A stretch of 64,000 nucleotides of DNA from Borrelia parkeri (GCF_023035815.1 NZ_CP073164.1:1-64000); one strand, 5' to 3'; numbered from the stretch's first letter, positions 18,349 through 27,458 are shown. The notes: generated by a model not told the origin, from the letters alone. A program made the numbers and translations.

Positions 18349-19224
18349 GTGAAACATATTTTTGATATATTTACTATAACGTTTATTTTACCACTCTTAG
18401 TGTTCTTTGCCTGCAATTCAAAATCTGGAGAGGACAGAGCTAATCAATTACAAACAAAATATAACTCTATTCAATCAATAGAAGAAAAACTCAAACAACA
18501 TAAACAGGAATCTATAATCTTTAAATTAAAATTAAGAGCTCAAAAACACGAAAAGATGTTATATGCTCACACCCATTATGCTTGGATTGAGGATGGTGAT
18601 GAGCTATATAGAGGAGCACCAGAAGGATATGGGAGAAGTCAATATGGAATGAGAGGAAATGATCAAGTATTCGGTATGATTTATGAGAAGCCTAAGAATT
18701 ATGAATATCCCTTTAAATATTCATATCTAGAAAATAAACCAGCCAGATCAAAAATCTATTTGGCTTTTGAGTATAATGAAAACCTGATTAGAAATCTTGG
18801 AAAAGTACTTAATAAATTAGCGGATTCTGCCACTGAGAATACTAGCCCATCACAGTTCAACTTAAATGAATACAATCATTTACTTCAAGAGATTGCAGAT
18901 GAAATAAAAGAATACACTCACAATTACTTTGAAGTTGCATTTGCAGAACTAATTAAAAAGGTTAATAAACTCAACATTTTATCACCCAATCAGTTACAAG
19001 AACTTGATCAAAAGTTTGATAAACTTACAGCAGAAAGACAGATACATATTAAAGATGCAAAAACAATTTACAATGATTTTAAGAATGACAAAGATCAAAT
19101 TAAAAGTAATGCTGCCAACTTAAAGGATTATATAAATCAAAACTATAAGCAAAAATTCCTAACCTCATTTGCAACAATAGAAACATTAGCTAATGAGATT
19201 AAAGAAATTTTAGATACAATATAA
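18349..19224 (+). CDS. PFam54-like lipoprotein, triplicate copy 1 (array member 10)
   Basis: 291 residues from GTG (AAGGAG seven bases upstream); lipobox FFAC, Cys 22. First of three near-identical tandem copies. Residues 23-75 are a charged helix. Residues about 76-130 hold the variable part (AHTHYAWIEDGDELYRG..., then RSQYGMRGNDQVF). After that come RSKIYLAFEYNENLIRNLG, YTHNYFEVAFAEL, NKLNILSPNQLQEL, KFDKLTAERQ, and the shared end. Differences from copies 2 and 3 are concentrated at residues about 76-130, around the QYGM motif. The region from the FYLxLEY motif to the end is almost invariant. Confidence 0.8.
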   Translation: MKHIFDIFTITFILPLLVFFACNSKSGEDRANQLQTKYNSIQSIEEKLKQHKQESIIFKLKLRAQKHEKMLYAHTHYAWIEDGDELYRGAPEGYGRSQYGMRGNDQVFGMIYEKPKNYEYPFKYSYLENKPARSKIYLAFEYNENLIRNLGKVLNKLADSATENTSPSQFNLNEYNHLLQEIADEIKEYTHNYFEVAFAELIKKVNKLNILSPNQLQELDQKFDKLTAERQIHIKDAKTIYNDFKNDKDQIKSNAANLKDYINQNYKQKFLTSFATIETLANEIKEILDTI

Positions 19225-19261
19225 AGAACTATATTCTTAAAAAAACTTTAATAACTCTACT

Positions 19262-19294
19262 AGGAGCAAAGAAACACATTTCTGCTCCTTTTTC
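19262..19294 (+). terminator. Terminator after triplicate copy 1
   Basis: AGGAGCA...GAAA-CACA-TTTC-TGCTCCT followed by TTTTTC. Confidence 0.75.
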
Positions 19295-19423
19295 TTGCAC
19301 ACATATTTCATACGAGCATAACCACTAAACACATAAAATGATAATATCATCTTTATTATTTTCTATCTCTATTCCTATCTCTATTCATCACTACATCTGC
19401 ACAAATTATCTCAAATTAAAACG

Positions 19424-19453
19424 TTGATTTAATAATCAAGATAAATATATAAT
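19424..19453 (+). promoter_or_regulatory. Promoter of the 19611 gene
   Basis: TTGATT, 18 bases, TATAAT. Confidence 0.6.
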
Positions 19454-19610
19454 GTTATAAACATATAATGTTAGTTAATAACTATCGATATTTTTTAATG
19501 GTATTTTTTAAATTTATATTAATAAATATACGAATAATTTTAATTAAATGACTAATTAGTATTAATTTTAGTATTAGTTAGCTTTTAATTTTAAAAACAA
19601 GGAGAATATT

Positions 19611-20486
19611 GTGAAACATATTTTTGATATATTTACTATAACGTTTATTTTACCACTCTTAGTGTTCTTTGCCTGCAATTCAAAAACTGGAGGGGACAGA
19701 GCTAATCAATTACAAACAAAATATAACTCTATTCAATCAATAGAAGAAAAACTCAAACAACATAAACAAGAATCTATAATCTTTAAATTAAAATTAAGAG
19801 CTCAAAAACACGAAAAGATGTTATATGCTTACACCCATTATGATTGGATTGAGGATGGTGATGAGCAATATAGACGAGACCCAGAAGGATATGGGGGAAC
19901 TCAATATGGAATGAAGGGTCATAATAAAGTATTCGATATGATTTATGAGAAGCCTAAGGATTATGAAAATTCCGTTGAATATTCATATCTAAAAAACAAA
20001 CAATCCAGAGCAAAAATCTATTTGGCTTTTGAGTATAATGAAAATCTGATTAGAAATCTTGGAGAAGTACTTAATAAATTAGCAGCTTCTGCTACTGAGA
20101 GTACTAGCCCATCACAGTTCAACTTAAATGAATACAATCATTTACTTCAAGAGATTGCAGATGAAATAAAAGAATACACTCACAATTACTTTGAAGTTGC
20201 ATTTGCAGAACTAATTAAAAAGGTTAATAAACTCAACATTTTATCACCCAATCAGTTACAAGAACTTGATCAAAAGTTTGATAAACTTACAGCAGAAAGA
20301 CAGATACATATTAAAGATGCAGAAACAATTTACAATGATTTTAAGAATGACAAAGATCAAATTAAAAGTAATGCTGCCAACTTAAAGGATTATATAAATC
20401 AAAACTATAAGCAAAAATTCTTAACCTCATTTGCAACAATAGAAACATTAGCTAATGAGATTAAAGAAATTTTAGATACAATATAA
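19611..20486 (+). CDS. PFam54-like lipoprotein, triplicate copy 2 (array member 11)
   Basis: 291 residues from GTG with the same leader, signal peptide and lipobox (Cys 22) as copy 1. It differs at residues about 76-130: AYTHYDWIEDGDEQYRRD, GTQYGMKGHNKVFDM, NSVEYSYLKNKQSRAK. The rest is nearly unchanged. Repeat spacing is 1262 bases from copy 1 and 1251 to copy 3, including promoter and terminator, so whole cassettes were duplicated. Confidence 0.8.
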   Translation: MKHIFDIFTITFILPLLVFFACNSKTGGDRANQLQTKYNSIQSIEEKLKQHKQESIIFKLKLRAQKHEKMLYAYTHYDWIEDGDEQYRRDPEGYGGTQYGMKGHNKVFDMIYEKPKDYENSVEYSYLKNKQSRAKIYLAFEYNENLIRNLGEVLNKLAASATESTSPSQFNLNEYNHLLQEIADEIKEYTHNYFEVAFAELIKKVNKLNILSPNQLQELDQKFDKLTAERQIHIKDAETIYNDFKNDKDQIKSNAANLKDYINQNYKQKFLTSFATIETLANEIKEILDTI

Positions 20487-20523
20487 AGCACTATATTCTT
20501 AAAAAAACTTTAATAACTCTACT

Positions 20524-20559
20524 AGGAGCAAAGAAACACATTTCTGCTCCTTTTTTTTT
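20524..20559 (+). terminator. Terminator after triplicate copy 2
   Basis: Same hairpin as the other copies with a longer run of nine T. Confidence 0.75.
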
Positions 20560-20674
20560 GCACACATATTTCATACGAGCATAATCCCTAAACACATAAA
20601 ACGATAATATCATCTTTATTATTTCCTATCTCTATTCATAACTACATCTGCATAAATTATCTCAAATTAAAACG

Positions 20675-20704
20675 TTGATTTAATAATCAAGATAAATATA
20701 TAAT
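20675..20704 (+). promoter_or_regulatory. Promoter of the 20862 gene
   Basis: TTGATT, 18 bases, TATAAT. Confidence 0.6.
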
Positions 20705-20861
20705 GTTATAAACATATAATGTTAGTTAATAACTATCGATATTTTTTAATGGTATTTCTTAAATTTATATTAATAAATATACGAATAATTTTAATTAAAT
20801 GACTAATTAGTATTAATTTTAGTATTAGTTAGCTTTTAATTTTAAAAACAAGGAGAATATT

Positions 20862-21737
20862 GTGAAACATATTTTTGATATATTTACTATAACGTTTATT
20901 TTACCACTCTTAGTGTTCTTTGCCTGCAATTCAAAAACTGGAGGGGACAGAGCTAATCAATTACAAACAAAATATAACTCTATTCAATCAATAGAAGAAA
21001 AACTCAAACAACATAAACAAGAATCTATAATCTTTAAATTAAAATTAAGAGCTCAAAAACACGAAAAGATGTTATATGCTTACACCCATTATGATTGGAT
21101 TGAGGATGGTGATGAGGAACATAGACTAGACCCAGAAGGATATGGGGGAACTCAATATGGAATGAAGGGTCATAATAAAGTATTCGGTATGATTTATGAG
21201 AAGCCTAAGGATTATGAAAATTCCGTTAAATATTCATATCTAGAAAATAAACCAGCCAGATCAAAAATCTATTTGGCTTTTGAGTATAATGAAAATCTGA
21301 TTAGAAATCTTGGAGAAGTACTTAATAAATTAGCAGCTTCTGCTACTGAGAGTACTAGCCCATCACAGTTCAACTTAAATGAATACAATCATTTACTTCA
21401 AGAGATTGCAGATGAAATAAAAGAATACACTCACAATTACTTTGAAGTTGCATTTGCAGAACTAATTAAAAAGGTCAATAAACTCAACATTTTATCACCC
21501 AATCAGTTACAAGAACTTGATCAAAAGTTTGATAAACTTACAGCAGAAAGACAGATACATATTAAAGATGCAGAAACAATTTACAATGATTTTAAGAATG
21601 ACAAAGATCAAATTAAAAGTAATGCTGCCAACTTAAAGGATTATATAAATCAAAACTATAAGCAAAAATTCTTAACCTCATTTGCAACAATAGAAACATT
21701 AGCTAATGAGATTAAAGAAATTTTAGATACAATATAA
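20862..21737 (+). CDS. PFam54-like lipoprotein, triplicate copy 3 (array member 12)
   Basis: 291 residues from GTG; lipobox Cys 22. It is a mosaic of the other two copies. Residues about 76-115 follow copy 2 (AYTHYDWIEDGDE, GTQYGMKGHNKVF), but at YLENKPARSKIYLAFEY it follows copy 1 where copy 2 has YLKNKQSRAK. Residues just after DGDE (EHRLDP) are unique. That patchwork suggests gene conversion between copies. Confidence 0.8.
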   Translation: MKHIFDIFTITFILPLLVFFACNSKTGGDRANQLQTKYNSIQSIEEKLKQHKQESIIFKLKLRAQKHEKMLYAYTHYDWIEDGDEEHRLDPEGYGGTQYGMKGHNKVFGMIYEKPKDYENSVKYSYLENKPARSKIYLAFEYNENLIRNLGEVLNKLAASATESTSPSQFNLNEYNHLLQEIADEIKEYTHNYFEVAFAELIKKVNKLNILSPNQLQELDQKFDKLTAERQIHIKDAETIYNDFKNDKDQIKSNAANLKDYINQNYKQKFLTSFATIETLANEIKEILDTI

Positions 21738-21774
21738 AGCACTATATGCTTAAAAAAACTTTAATAACTCTACT

Positions 21775-21810
21775 AGGAGCAAAGAAACACATTTCTGCTC
21801 CTTTTTTTTT
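21775..21810 (+). terminator. Terminator after triplicate copy 3
   Basis: Fourth copy of the AGGAGCA/TGCTCCT hairpin, followed by nine or more T. Confidence 0.75.
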
Positions 21811-21924
21811 GCACACATATTTCATACGAGCATAATCCCTAAACACATAAAACGATAATATCATCTTTATTATTTCCTATCTCTATTTATAACTACTCTG
21901 CATAAATTATCTCAAATTAAAACG

Positions 21925-21954
21925 TTGATTTAATAATCAAGATAAATATATAAT
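21925..21954 (+). promoter_or_regulatory. Promoter of the 22096 gene
   Basis: TTGATT, 18 bases, TATAAT, in a leader nearly identical to those of the triplicate. Confidence 0.6.
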
Positions 21955-22095
21955 GTTAGTTAATAATTATTGGTATTTTTTAATGGTATTTCTTAAATTT
22001 ATATTAATAAATATACGAATAATTTTAATTAAATGACTAATTAGTATTAATTTTAGTATTAGTTAGCTTTTAATTTTAAAAACAAGGAGAATATT

Positions 22096-22920
22096 GTGAA
22101 ACACTTTTTTGATATATTTACTATAACATATATTTTACCACTCTTAGTGCTAATTGCCTGTGGTTCAAACCCCAAGCCAACCAACCAATTAAACACTTCT
22201 CCAAAAAAAGATATATTCATAATGAGCTCAAAAACAAAAAACAATCTCAACATAAAAATAAATTTAACAAACCAAATAAAGAATAAAGTCGACACTGCCT
22301 TAACTTTAATAGATAAACACTCGGCAGATATTATCAAGGAACCTGCCAAACAACTTGGAATACAATGTGCAATCTTTGATGAAATTCACTACCATAAGGT
22401 AATGTATTCATTAAACAAAATATATCCCATCAACAAAGAAAAAATAAAGTTATTTCACGCATCTCTAAACTACAATATAATAAGATTAAAATGGCTGGGA
22501 GAAATCTTTATTCAAATGCAAGCTACCAATACTAAAAAAGGTAATGAACTTTATAAATCAATCTTAGACACAGGAAGAGAATATTCGCAAAAATCATTTG
22601 AAGCTCTCATGAATAAAATCAATATAGAAAGAGATAGGCTAATTCTCTTAAATGTTGAACAACTAAAAGACATTACAAACAATCTTGACACAATTAAAAA
22701 TTTAAGAACAAGTTGGATATCATTTATCGATGATATCATTAATGATTATAGAACCGATACAGACATTAAAAATAACAGCATAAAATTAATAGAACATATA
22801 ACCACTAAATACAAAAAAATAGAAGATAAAATTAATGGCATCAAAGATATAGCTCACAAAACTAACAAAATTTTAAAAACAATAAAGCACCAATATTATA
22901 TTAATAAAAAGATTCATTAA
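22096..22920 (+). CDS. Chimaeric PFam54-like lipoprotein (array member 13)
   Basis: 274 residues from GTG. The promoter, leader and signal peptide (MKHFFDIFTITYILPLLVL, lipobox LIAC, Cys 22) are almost those of the triplicate, but from the cysteine on the sequence is unrelated to it. The body has KQLGIQCAIFDEI in place of QFGM, a degenerate FHASLNYNIIRLKWLG, and a C-terminal KNLRTSW..FIDDIINDYRTD. It is closest in style to the 8886 and 23133 genes. A swap just after the signal peptide explains it. The protein lacks the usual acidic/coiled-coil stalk. Confidence 0.75.
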   Translation: MKHFFDIFTITYILPLLVLIACGSNPKPTNQLNTSPKKDIFIMSSKTKNNLNIKINLTNQIKNKVDTALTLIDKHSADIIKEPAKQLGIQCAIFDEIHYHKVMYSLNKIYPINKEKIKLFHASLNYNIIRLKWLGEIFIQMQATNTKKGNELYKSILDTGREYSQKSFEALMNKINIERDRLILLNVEQLKDITNNLDTIKNLRTSWISFIDDIINDYRTDTDIKNNSIKLIEHITTKYKKIEDKINGIKDIAHKTNKILKTIKHQYYINKKIH

Positions 22921-23003
22921 AAGTAAGATAAGATACTTTGCAAAAATATTCTTATCATTTAATAAAATTACAAACTAACAACTAATATTTCAGATAAACA
23001 TAA

Positions 23004-23140
23004 CAAAAAAATAACATTTTAATATTTTTTTATAATTATATTGGTTTTTAAATTATATGATATACAATTTTATATAAGAATCATTATTAATTAATGATCA
23101 TATTAATATAATATTAAGGAAGAAGAATTTCTATGAGAAA
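23004..23140 (+). repeat. Direct repeat, copy 1 (leader of the 23133 gene)
   Basis: About 137 bases, covering promoter, leader and first codons, identical by eye to 24044-24180. Confidence 0.8.
23041..23068 (+). promoter_or_regulatory. Promoter of the 23133 gene
   Basis: TTGGTT, 16 bases, TACAAT; weaker than the TTGATA promoters earlier in the array. Confidence 0.5.
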
Positions 23141-23933
23141 CAACATTTTAAATAACTCTTTTATTACATTTGCTTTAATAGCACTTATACTAGTCGGATG
23201 TAACCCAAATGGAACCCTTGCAAAGATAAAATCTCACACAAACTCTAAAGCAAATGCAAATCAAAGCAATGACATACAAACAAAATCCAACTCAGATGAA
23301 GAACATGCTCAAGACAATCTAAAAGAAGATAACGAAAAAACAGCACTAATAGCTGAAATAATAAAAAAAGCTCAAACCAGTATAGCTTTAATAAATGGAT
23401 ATAAAAATAATATTGAAGATAATGATCAATATGGAATGGAATGGGGAGTTTTTAGATTCTTAAATAACGAGAAAAATAAAAAAACACTAAATTCTCCTGA
23501 AAATATACACATAAGAAAGCAATTTTATTTATCATTAGAATGGAAAAAAGATACACTTAAAAAGTTTGGAACAATCATAAAAGATAACACTGATAACTTA
23601 GCAAAAACAATCTTATTCACAGGAATACATTATGCTCACGAATATTTTGAATGGATAATTAATATAATACACGATAAAAAACACAACCTTCGGATTTTGA
23701 CACTTCAAGAATTAAAAGACATCAAAAATAAACTTGTAAAAATTGACGGACTAAGAAAGAAATGGAGAGATACTATTGATAACATTATTGCTGAGTATGA
23801 AGCTGATAATGACATGCAAAATAATAATCAAAAATTAATACAACACGTAAACTCTAAGTATGGCACAATATTTAATACTGAAATTCCTAGCATTCAAGTA
23901 TTATCTCAAGATATTGCAAAGATTCTAAAATAA
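23133..23933 (+). CDS. PFam54-like lipoprotein (array member 14)
   Basis: 266 residues from ATG, with AAGGAAGAAG upstream; this pair is the only one in the array to start with ATG. Lipobox LVGC, Cys 23. After a short Asn/Lys/Glu linker the core shows IEDNDQYGMEWGVFRFL, RKQFYLSLEWKKDTLKKFG, AHEYFEWIINII, HNLRILTLQELKDI, LRKKWRDTIDNIIAEYEAD and a C-terminal helix. It is a tandem duplicate of the 24173 gene; the two are nearly identical over the last third and differ in the middle helix. Confidence 0.75.
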   Translation: MRNNILNNSFITFALIALILVGCNPNGTLAKIKSHTNSKANANQSNDIQTKSNSDEEHAQDNLKEDNEKTALIAEIIKKAQTSIALINGYKNNIEDNDQYGMEWGVFRFLNNEKNKKTLNSPENIHIRKQFYLSLEWKKDTLKKFGTIIKDNTDNLAKTILFTGIHYAHEYFEWIINIIHDKKHNLRILTLQELKDIKNKLVKIDGLRKKWRDTIDNIIAEYEADNDMQNNNQKLIQHVNSKYGTIFNTEIPSIQVLSQDIAKILK

Positions 23934-23959
23934 GACTTTACAAATAACTCAAACATTTG

Positions 23960-23988
23960 GGAAGGAAAATATTTTTTCCTTCCTTTTT
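23960..23988 (+). terminator. Terminator after the 23133 gene
   Basis: GGAAGGAAAA, four-base loop, TTTTCCTTCC, then five T. Confidence 0.85.
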
Positions 23989-24043
23989 ATATTTATATAA
24001 ATACTACAAATAAAAATAATCTAAATCTCAACTAATAAATTAC

Positions 24044-24180
24044 AAAAAAAATAACATTTTAATATTTTTTTATAATTATATTGGTTTTTAAATTATATGA
24101 TATACAATTTTATATAAGAATCATTATTAATTAATGATCATATTAATATAATATTAAGGAAGAAGAATTTCTATGAGAAA
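24044..24180 (+). repeat. Direct repeat, copy 2 (leader of the 24173 gene)
   Basis: Second copy of the promoter-leader segment at 23004-23140. It includes TTGGTT (24081), a 16-base spacer and TACAAT (24103). Confidence 0.8.
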
Positions 24181-25150
24181 TAATATTTTAAATAACACTT
24201 TTATTACATTTGCTTTAATAGCACTTATACTAGTCGGTTGTAACCCAAATGGAACCCTTGCAAAGATAAAATATCACACAAACTCTAAAGCAAATACAAA
24301 TCAAAGCGATGATACAAAAAAATCAATGAACATAACGTTCAGCCCACAAATACCTAATAGTAATGCTCAATTAGCAGCAAAAAAAGGCGATGACAAACCA
24401 TCAGAACTCAACCCAAATAAAGAACATGCTCAAGACAATCTAAAAGAAGCTCAGGACTTAGAATTAAAAGAAGATAAAGAACAAAAACATGCACAAAAAA
24501 ATCCAAAAGAAGATAAAGACGTAAAGTCAAAAGAAGATAACGAAAAAGCAGCACTAATAGCTGAAATAATACAAAAAGTTCAAACCAATATAGCTTTAAT
24601 AAATGGATATAAAAATAATATTGAAGATGATGAACAATATGGAATGAAATGGGGGGTATTTAGATTTTTAAAAGACAATAAAAATAAAAAAACACTAAAC
24701 TCTCCTGAAAATATACACATAAGAAAGCAATTTTATTCATCCTTAGAATGGAAAAAAGATACACTTGAAAAGTTTGGAACAATCCTTAACAACATAGAAA
24801 AACATAACACCACTTCGGCAAAAACAATCTTATTAACAGGAGTAGAAACTCTTCAAACAATATTTGAAGAAACAATAATTAATATAAATGATAAAAAAGA
24901 GAACTTAAATAAGTTAATTCTTCAAGAATTAAAAGACATTAAAAATAAACTTGTAAAAATTGAAGAATTAAGAAAGAAATGGAGAGATACTATTGATAAC
25001 ATTATTGCTGAGTATGAAGCTGATAATGACATGCAAAATAATAATCAAAAATTAATACAACACGTAAACTCTAAGTATGGCACAATATTTAATACTGAAA
25101 TTCCTAATATTCAAGCATTAGCTCAAGATATTGCAAAGATTCTAAAATAA
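24173..25150 (+). CDS. PFam54-like lipoprotein with expanded linker (array member 15)
   Basis: 325 residues from ATG; lipobox LVGC, Cys 23. It is identical in leader and signal region to the 23133 gene but has about 60 extra linker residues built from Lys/Glu/Asp repeats (KEDKEQKHAQKNPKEDKD and similar). Core: EDDEQYGMKWGVFRFL, RKQFYSSLEWKKDTLEKFG, then a middle helix (QTIFEETIININD) different from the sister copy, and the shared LRKKWRDTIDNIIAEYEAD end. It is the last member of the plus-strand array. Confidence 0.75.
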   Translation: MRNNILNNTFITFALIALILVGCNPNGTLAKIKYHTNSKANTNQSDDTKKSMNITFSPQIPNSNAQLAAKKGDDKPSELNPNKEHAQDNLKEAQDLELKEDKEQKHAQKNPKEDKDVKSKEDNEKAALIAEIIQKVQTNIALINGYKNNIEDDEQYGMKWGVFRFLKDNKNKKTLNSPENIHIRKQFYSSLEWKKDTLEKFGTILNNIEKHNTTSAKTILLTGVETLQTIFEETIININDKKENLNKLILQELKDIKNKLVKIEELRKKWRDTIDNIIAEYEADNDMQNNNQKLIQHVNSKYGTIFNTEIPNIQALAQDIAKILK

Positions 25151-25175
25151 GACTTTACAAATAACTCAAACCTTA

Positions 25176-25197
25176 GGGAGGAATTTTTTCCTCTCTT
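25176..25197 (+). terminator. Terminator closing the plus-strand array
   Basis: GGGAGGAA and TTCCTCTC pair around a T-rich loop, followed by TTTCTT. Confidence 0.6.
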
Positions 25198-25254
25198 TCT
25201 TATTTTAGATAAAATACCAAATTAAGAAATAAAAATGATTAAACTTCCTACAAG

Positions 25255-25359
25255 TTAAATATCTTCCTTCAAATCTAATTGACAAACTGACTTATTTTTA
25301 GATCTATAATAAACAATTATCATAGGCAATATCAGAAACAATATAATAAAATTTTTCAT
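25255..25359 (-). CDS. Possible 34-residue membrane peptide
   Basis: A short minus-strand frame: ATG, a hydrophobic helix (MKNFIILFLILPMIIVYY), then a charged tail ending in KEDI. No convincing ribosome site is seen. It may be the decayed start of a lipoprotein gene rather than a real small protein. Confidence 0.2.
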   Translation of the reverse strand: MKNFIILFLILPMIIVYYRSKNKSVCQLDLKEDI

Positions 25360-25516
25360 AAATATCGATCTTTTTTTAAGCTTTTCTACTATACAAATAA
25401 TAATTAATCTTATATAATACATATTACATTATAATACTTATTACATATTTCATTAATATATAATTTAAAGGTGGCAAATTTTTTGTTTCGTCCATTCATA
25501 ACAAACAATATTTAAA

Positions 25517-25542
25517 TATCAGCTTGAGAATACAAGCTGATA
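25517..25542. terminator. Hairpin in the boundary region
   Basis: TATCAGCTTG, six-base loop, CAAGCTGATA: a perfect 10-bp stem. No T-run on either side. It lies between the plus-strand and minus-strand arrays. Confidence 0.4.
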
Positions 25543-25666
25543 GGTGGCTTAGCCTTCTCAGCCAAATCTTTATTACATCCTTTCAATATATTGATAATAT
25601 TATTGATAAAATCACTTACCAAAAATACAATAATAAAAACATATTCTTTTTTTAATACTGCTCTTT

Positions 25667-25691
25667 AAAAAAGGAGGCCTGACACAGGCCT
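25667..25691 (-). terminator. Terminator of the 25792 gene
   Basis: On the minus strand AGGCCTG-TGT-CAGGCCT is followed by CCTTTTTT, about 100 bases beyond the stop codon. Confidence 0.8.
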
Positions 25692-25791
25692 AAATGAAAT
25701 AAACCCTTTAATCTTCACATTTATATCACATAATAATCCATGCTACCTCGCACTCTAGAAAGTTTAAATTATTCACCTAAATTCACCCAAT

Positions 25792-26967
25792 TTATAAAGA
25801 ATTAATTAAATGTTCAATGTCTTTTGACAGTTTGAATAAAGACTCAATTGCCAACCTTATCTTACCCTTTGGATCAGTAATTTCATTCAATGCATTTAAC
25901 ATTCTCTCTTTGTTAGCTTTGTGTACATTTGCAATATACAATTTTCTCTGAATCTTATAAATCACATCTTTCCTTACATCAATAAACTCTTCTAATTTAA
26001 GGTCAATTGCAGAAATTTTGTCTGCAGAATCACAATTATTAATTAAATCTAATTTTTTTTCATTGAAATTCATACCTAAATTATAAGAAGAATGATCTGA
26101 AACATCACACAACCGGTATAATACACCCGCCATAACACTCGTTTCACTACTACTGTATCTAGGATCACGATGATCAATTGACAAATCTAAATTTTTAAAT
26201 ATACTTTTCAAAGTCAGAACATTTTTAATATCATTTCCCAATGATAGATAAATCTTCCTTTTTGGATGCCGCTGATTAAAATCTCGTAATCTCTCAGAGA
26301 CATTTTGGTCACCAAATAAAAAGGTTGTTGGATCAAATCCTGCTTGCACAAACGCAAATTCATCTACCTTAGAATTAAGAGTATCTCTATAATCTTTTAG
26401 TCTCATAGTGAATATTTTATAAGCCAAATCTCTGGCTGCTCGCTCTCCATTACCTTGTTCATCTGCTCCTTGTTCATCTGCTCCTTGTTCATCTGCTCCT
26501 TGTTCATCTGCTCCTTGTTCATCTGCTCCTTGTTCATCTGCTCCTTGTTCATCTGCTCCTTGTTCATCTGCTCCTTGTTCATCTGCTCCTTGTTCATCTG
26601 CTCCTTGTTCATCTGCTCCTTGTTCATCTGCTCCTTGTTCACCCGCTCCTTGTTCACCTGCTCCTTGTTCACCTGCTCCTTGTTCATTTGCTCCTTGTTC
26701 ATTTGCTCCTTTGTTTTGCTTATTAACATCAACCTCAACATTATCTACTCTCAGTGCTTTTAAAATATCTGTTCCTGAATTTTCTCTAATCTCTCTAGTC
26801 AATAAAGAACGCGATACATCTAACTTATCTATAGCACCATTTACTGGATTTTTTGGGGAAATTGCCTTACCTACATGTTTCTTCCCTTTGTTCAATGATC
26901 CTTGGTCACATCCCAACATTATGCTTATAATACTAATTAAAAAAATTAATAAATTAATTTTTTTCAC
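25792..26967 (-). CDS. Lipoprotein with 17 pentapeptide repeats, minus-array family
   Basis: 391 residues from GTG (AAGGAG about eight bases upstream); lipobox MLGC, Cys 20. Residues 85-169 are 17 tandem pentapeptides: two GANEQ, three GAGEQ and twelve GADEQ, encoded by a 15-base repeat. The folded part after them contains the minus-array core: RKIYLSLGNDIKNVLTLKSI, then LNLxxxxN...D.., FIDVRKDVIYKIQRKL and a C-terminal helix. The repeat would form an acidic, flexible stalk. Most repeat units are identical at DNA level, so the copy number should vary between isolates without changing the frame. Confidence 0.75.
   Translation of the reverse strand: MKKINLLIFLISIISIMLGCDQGSLNKGKKHVGKAISPKNPVNGAIDKLDVSRSLLTREIRENSGTDILKALRVDNVEVDVNKQNKGANEQGANEQGAGEQGAGEQGAGEQGADEQGADEQGADEQGADEQGADEQGADEQGADEQGADEQGADEQGADEQGADEQGADEQGNGERAARDLAYKIFTMRLKDYRDTLNSKVDEFAFVQAGFDPTTFLFGDQNVSERLRDFNQRHPKRKIYLSLGNDIKNVLTLKSIFKNLDLSIDHRDPRYSSSETSVMAGVLYRLCDVSDHSSYNLGMNFNEKKLDLINNCDSADKISAIDLKLEEFIDVRKDVIYKIQRKLYIANVHKANKERMLNALNEITDPKGKIRLAIESLFKLSKDIEHLINSL
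26461..26715 (-). repeat. 15-bp tandem repeat, 17 units
   Basis: Twelve consecutive perfect units plus five variants, within the 25792 gene. The unit is a multiple of three and contains no stop in any of several frames, which explains long false reading frames on both strands. Confidence 0.95.
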
Positions 26968-26999
26968 TACACTTCTCCTTATATATTAAAATAATTTAT

Positions 27000-27416
27000 A
27001 AATCAACATTCAATTAATATAATTAATAAATCAAATTACAATTAAATCAACTTACAAACTAATTTATTATTAAAAAATTTTATAAAATCACTTATTTTAA
27101 GTTAAAATTATGCCATTTTGAAGATATACACAAATTGGTGAAACGTTTGAAATTAATATATACATTTAGTGATGCATAATTAACATTTATAACTTTATTG
27201 GTACTCTTTTATTTACAAATAACTACTTTTCAAATAAGAAAGCATAACTTAAAAAAATCTCATGTTAAGTTAAAATCCAAAGTGTAGTTATAGAGTGTGC
27301 TTTAAGTTGTTGTGGGATACTTAAGTTACAAAGTTAACCAATTAAATGCAATGTAATTTAAAAGTGTGTACATATGGTATAAAATTGTGTTATATATATT
27401 AGGTAATCTTGAATGA
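27000..27416. other. Divergent control region
   Basis: No gene is seen. It separates the minus-strand 25792 gene from the plus-strand 27459 gene, so promoters for both should lie here, but no box matches the sigma-70 consensus well enough to place them. Confidence 0.4.
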
Positions 27417-27458
27417 TTGATAAAAATTGATAAAAGATTAAAAAAGGAGAATTATTAT

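Noticed and set aside
26461-26715. CRISPR array
   Set aside because: The repeats are 15 bp and contiguous with no spacers, and they code for protein.
26403-26763. Long open frames on both strands over the pentapeptide repeat
   Set aside because: The 15-bp unit has no stop in several frames. Only the minus-strand frame of the 25792 gene has a start, ribosome site, signal peptide and a folded domain outside the repeat.
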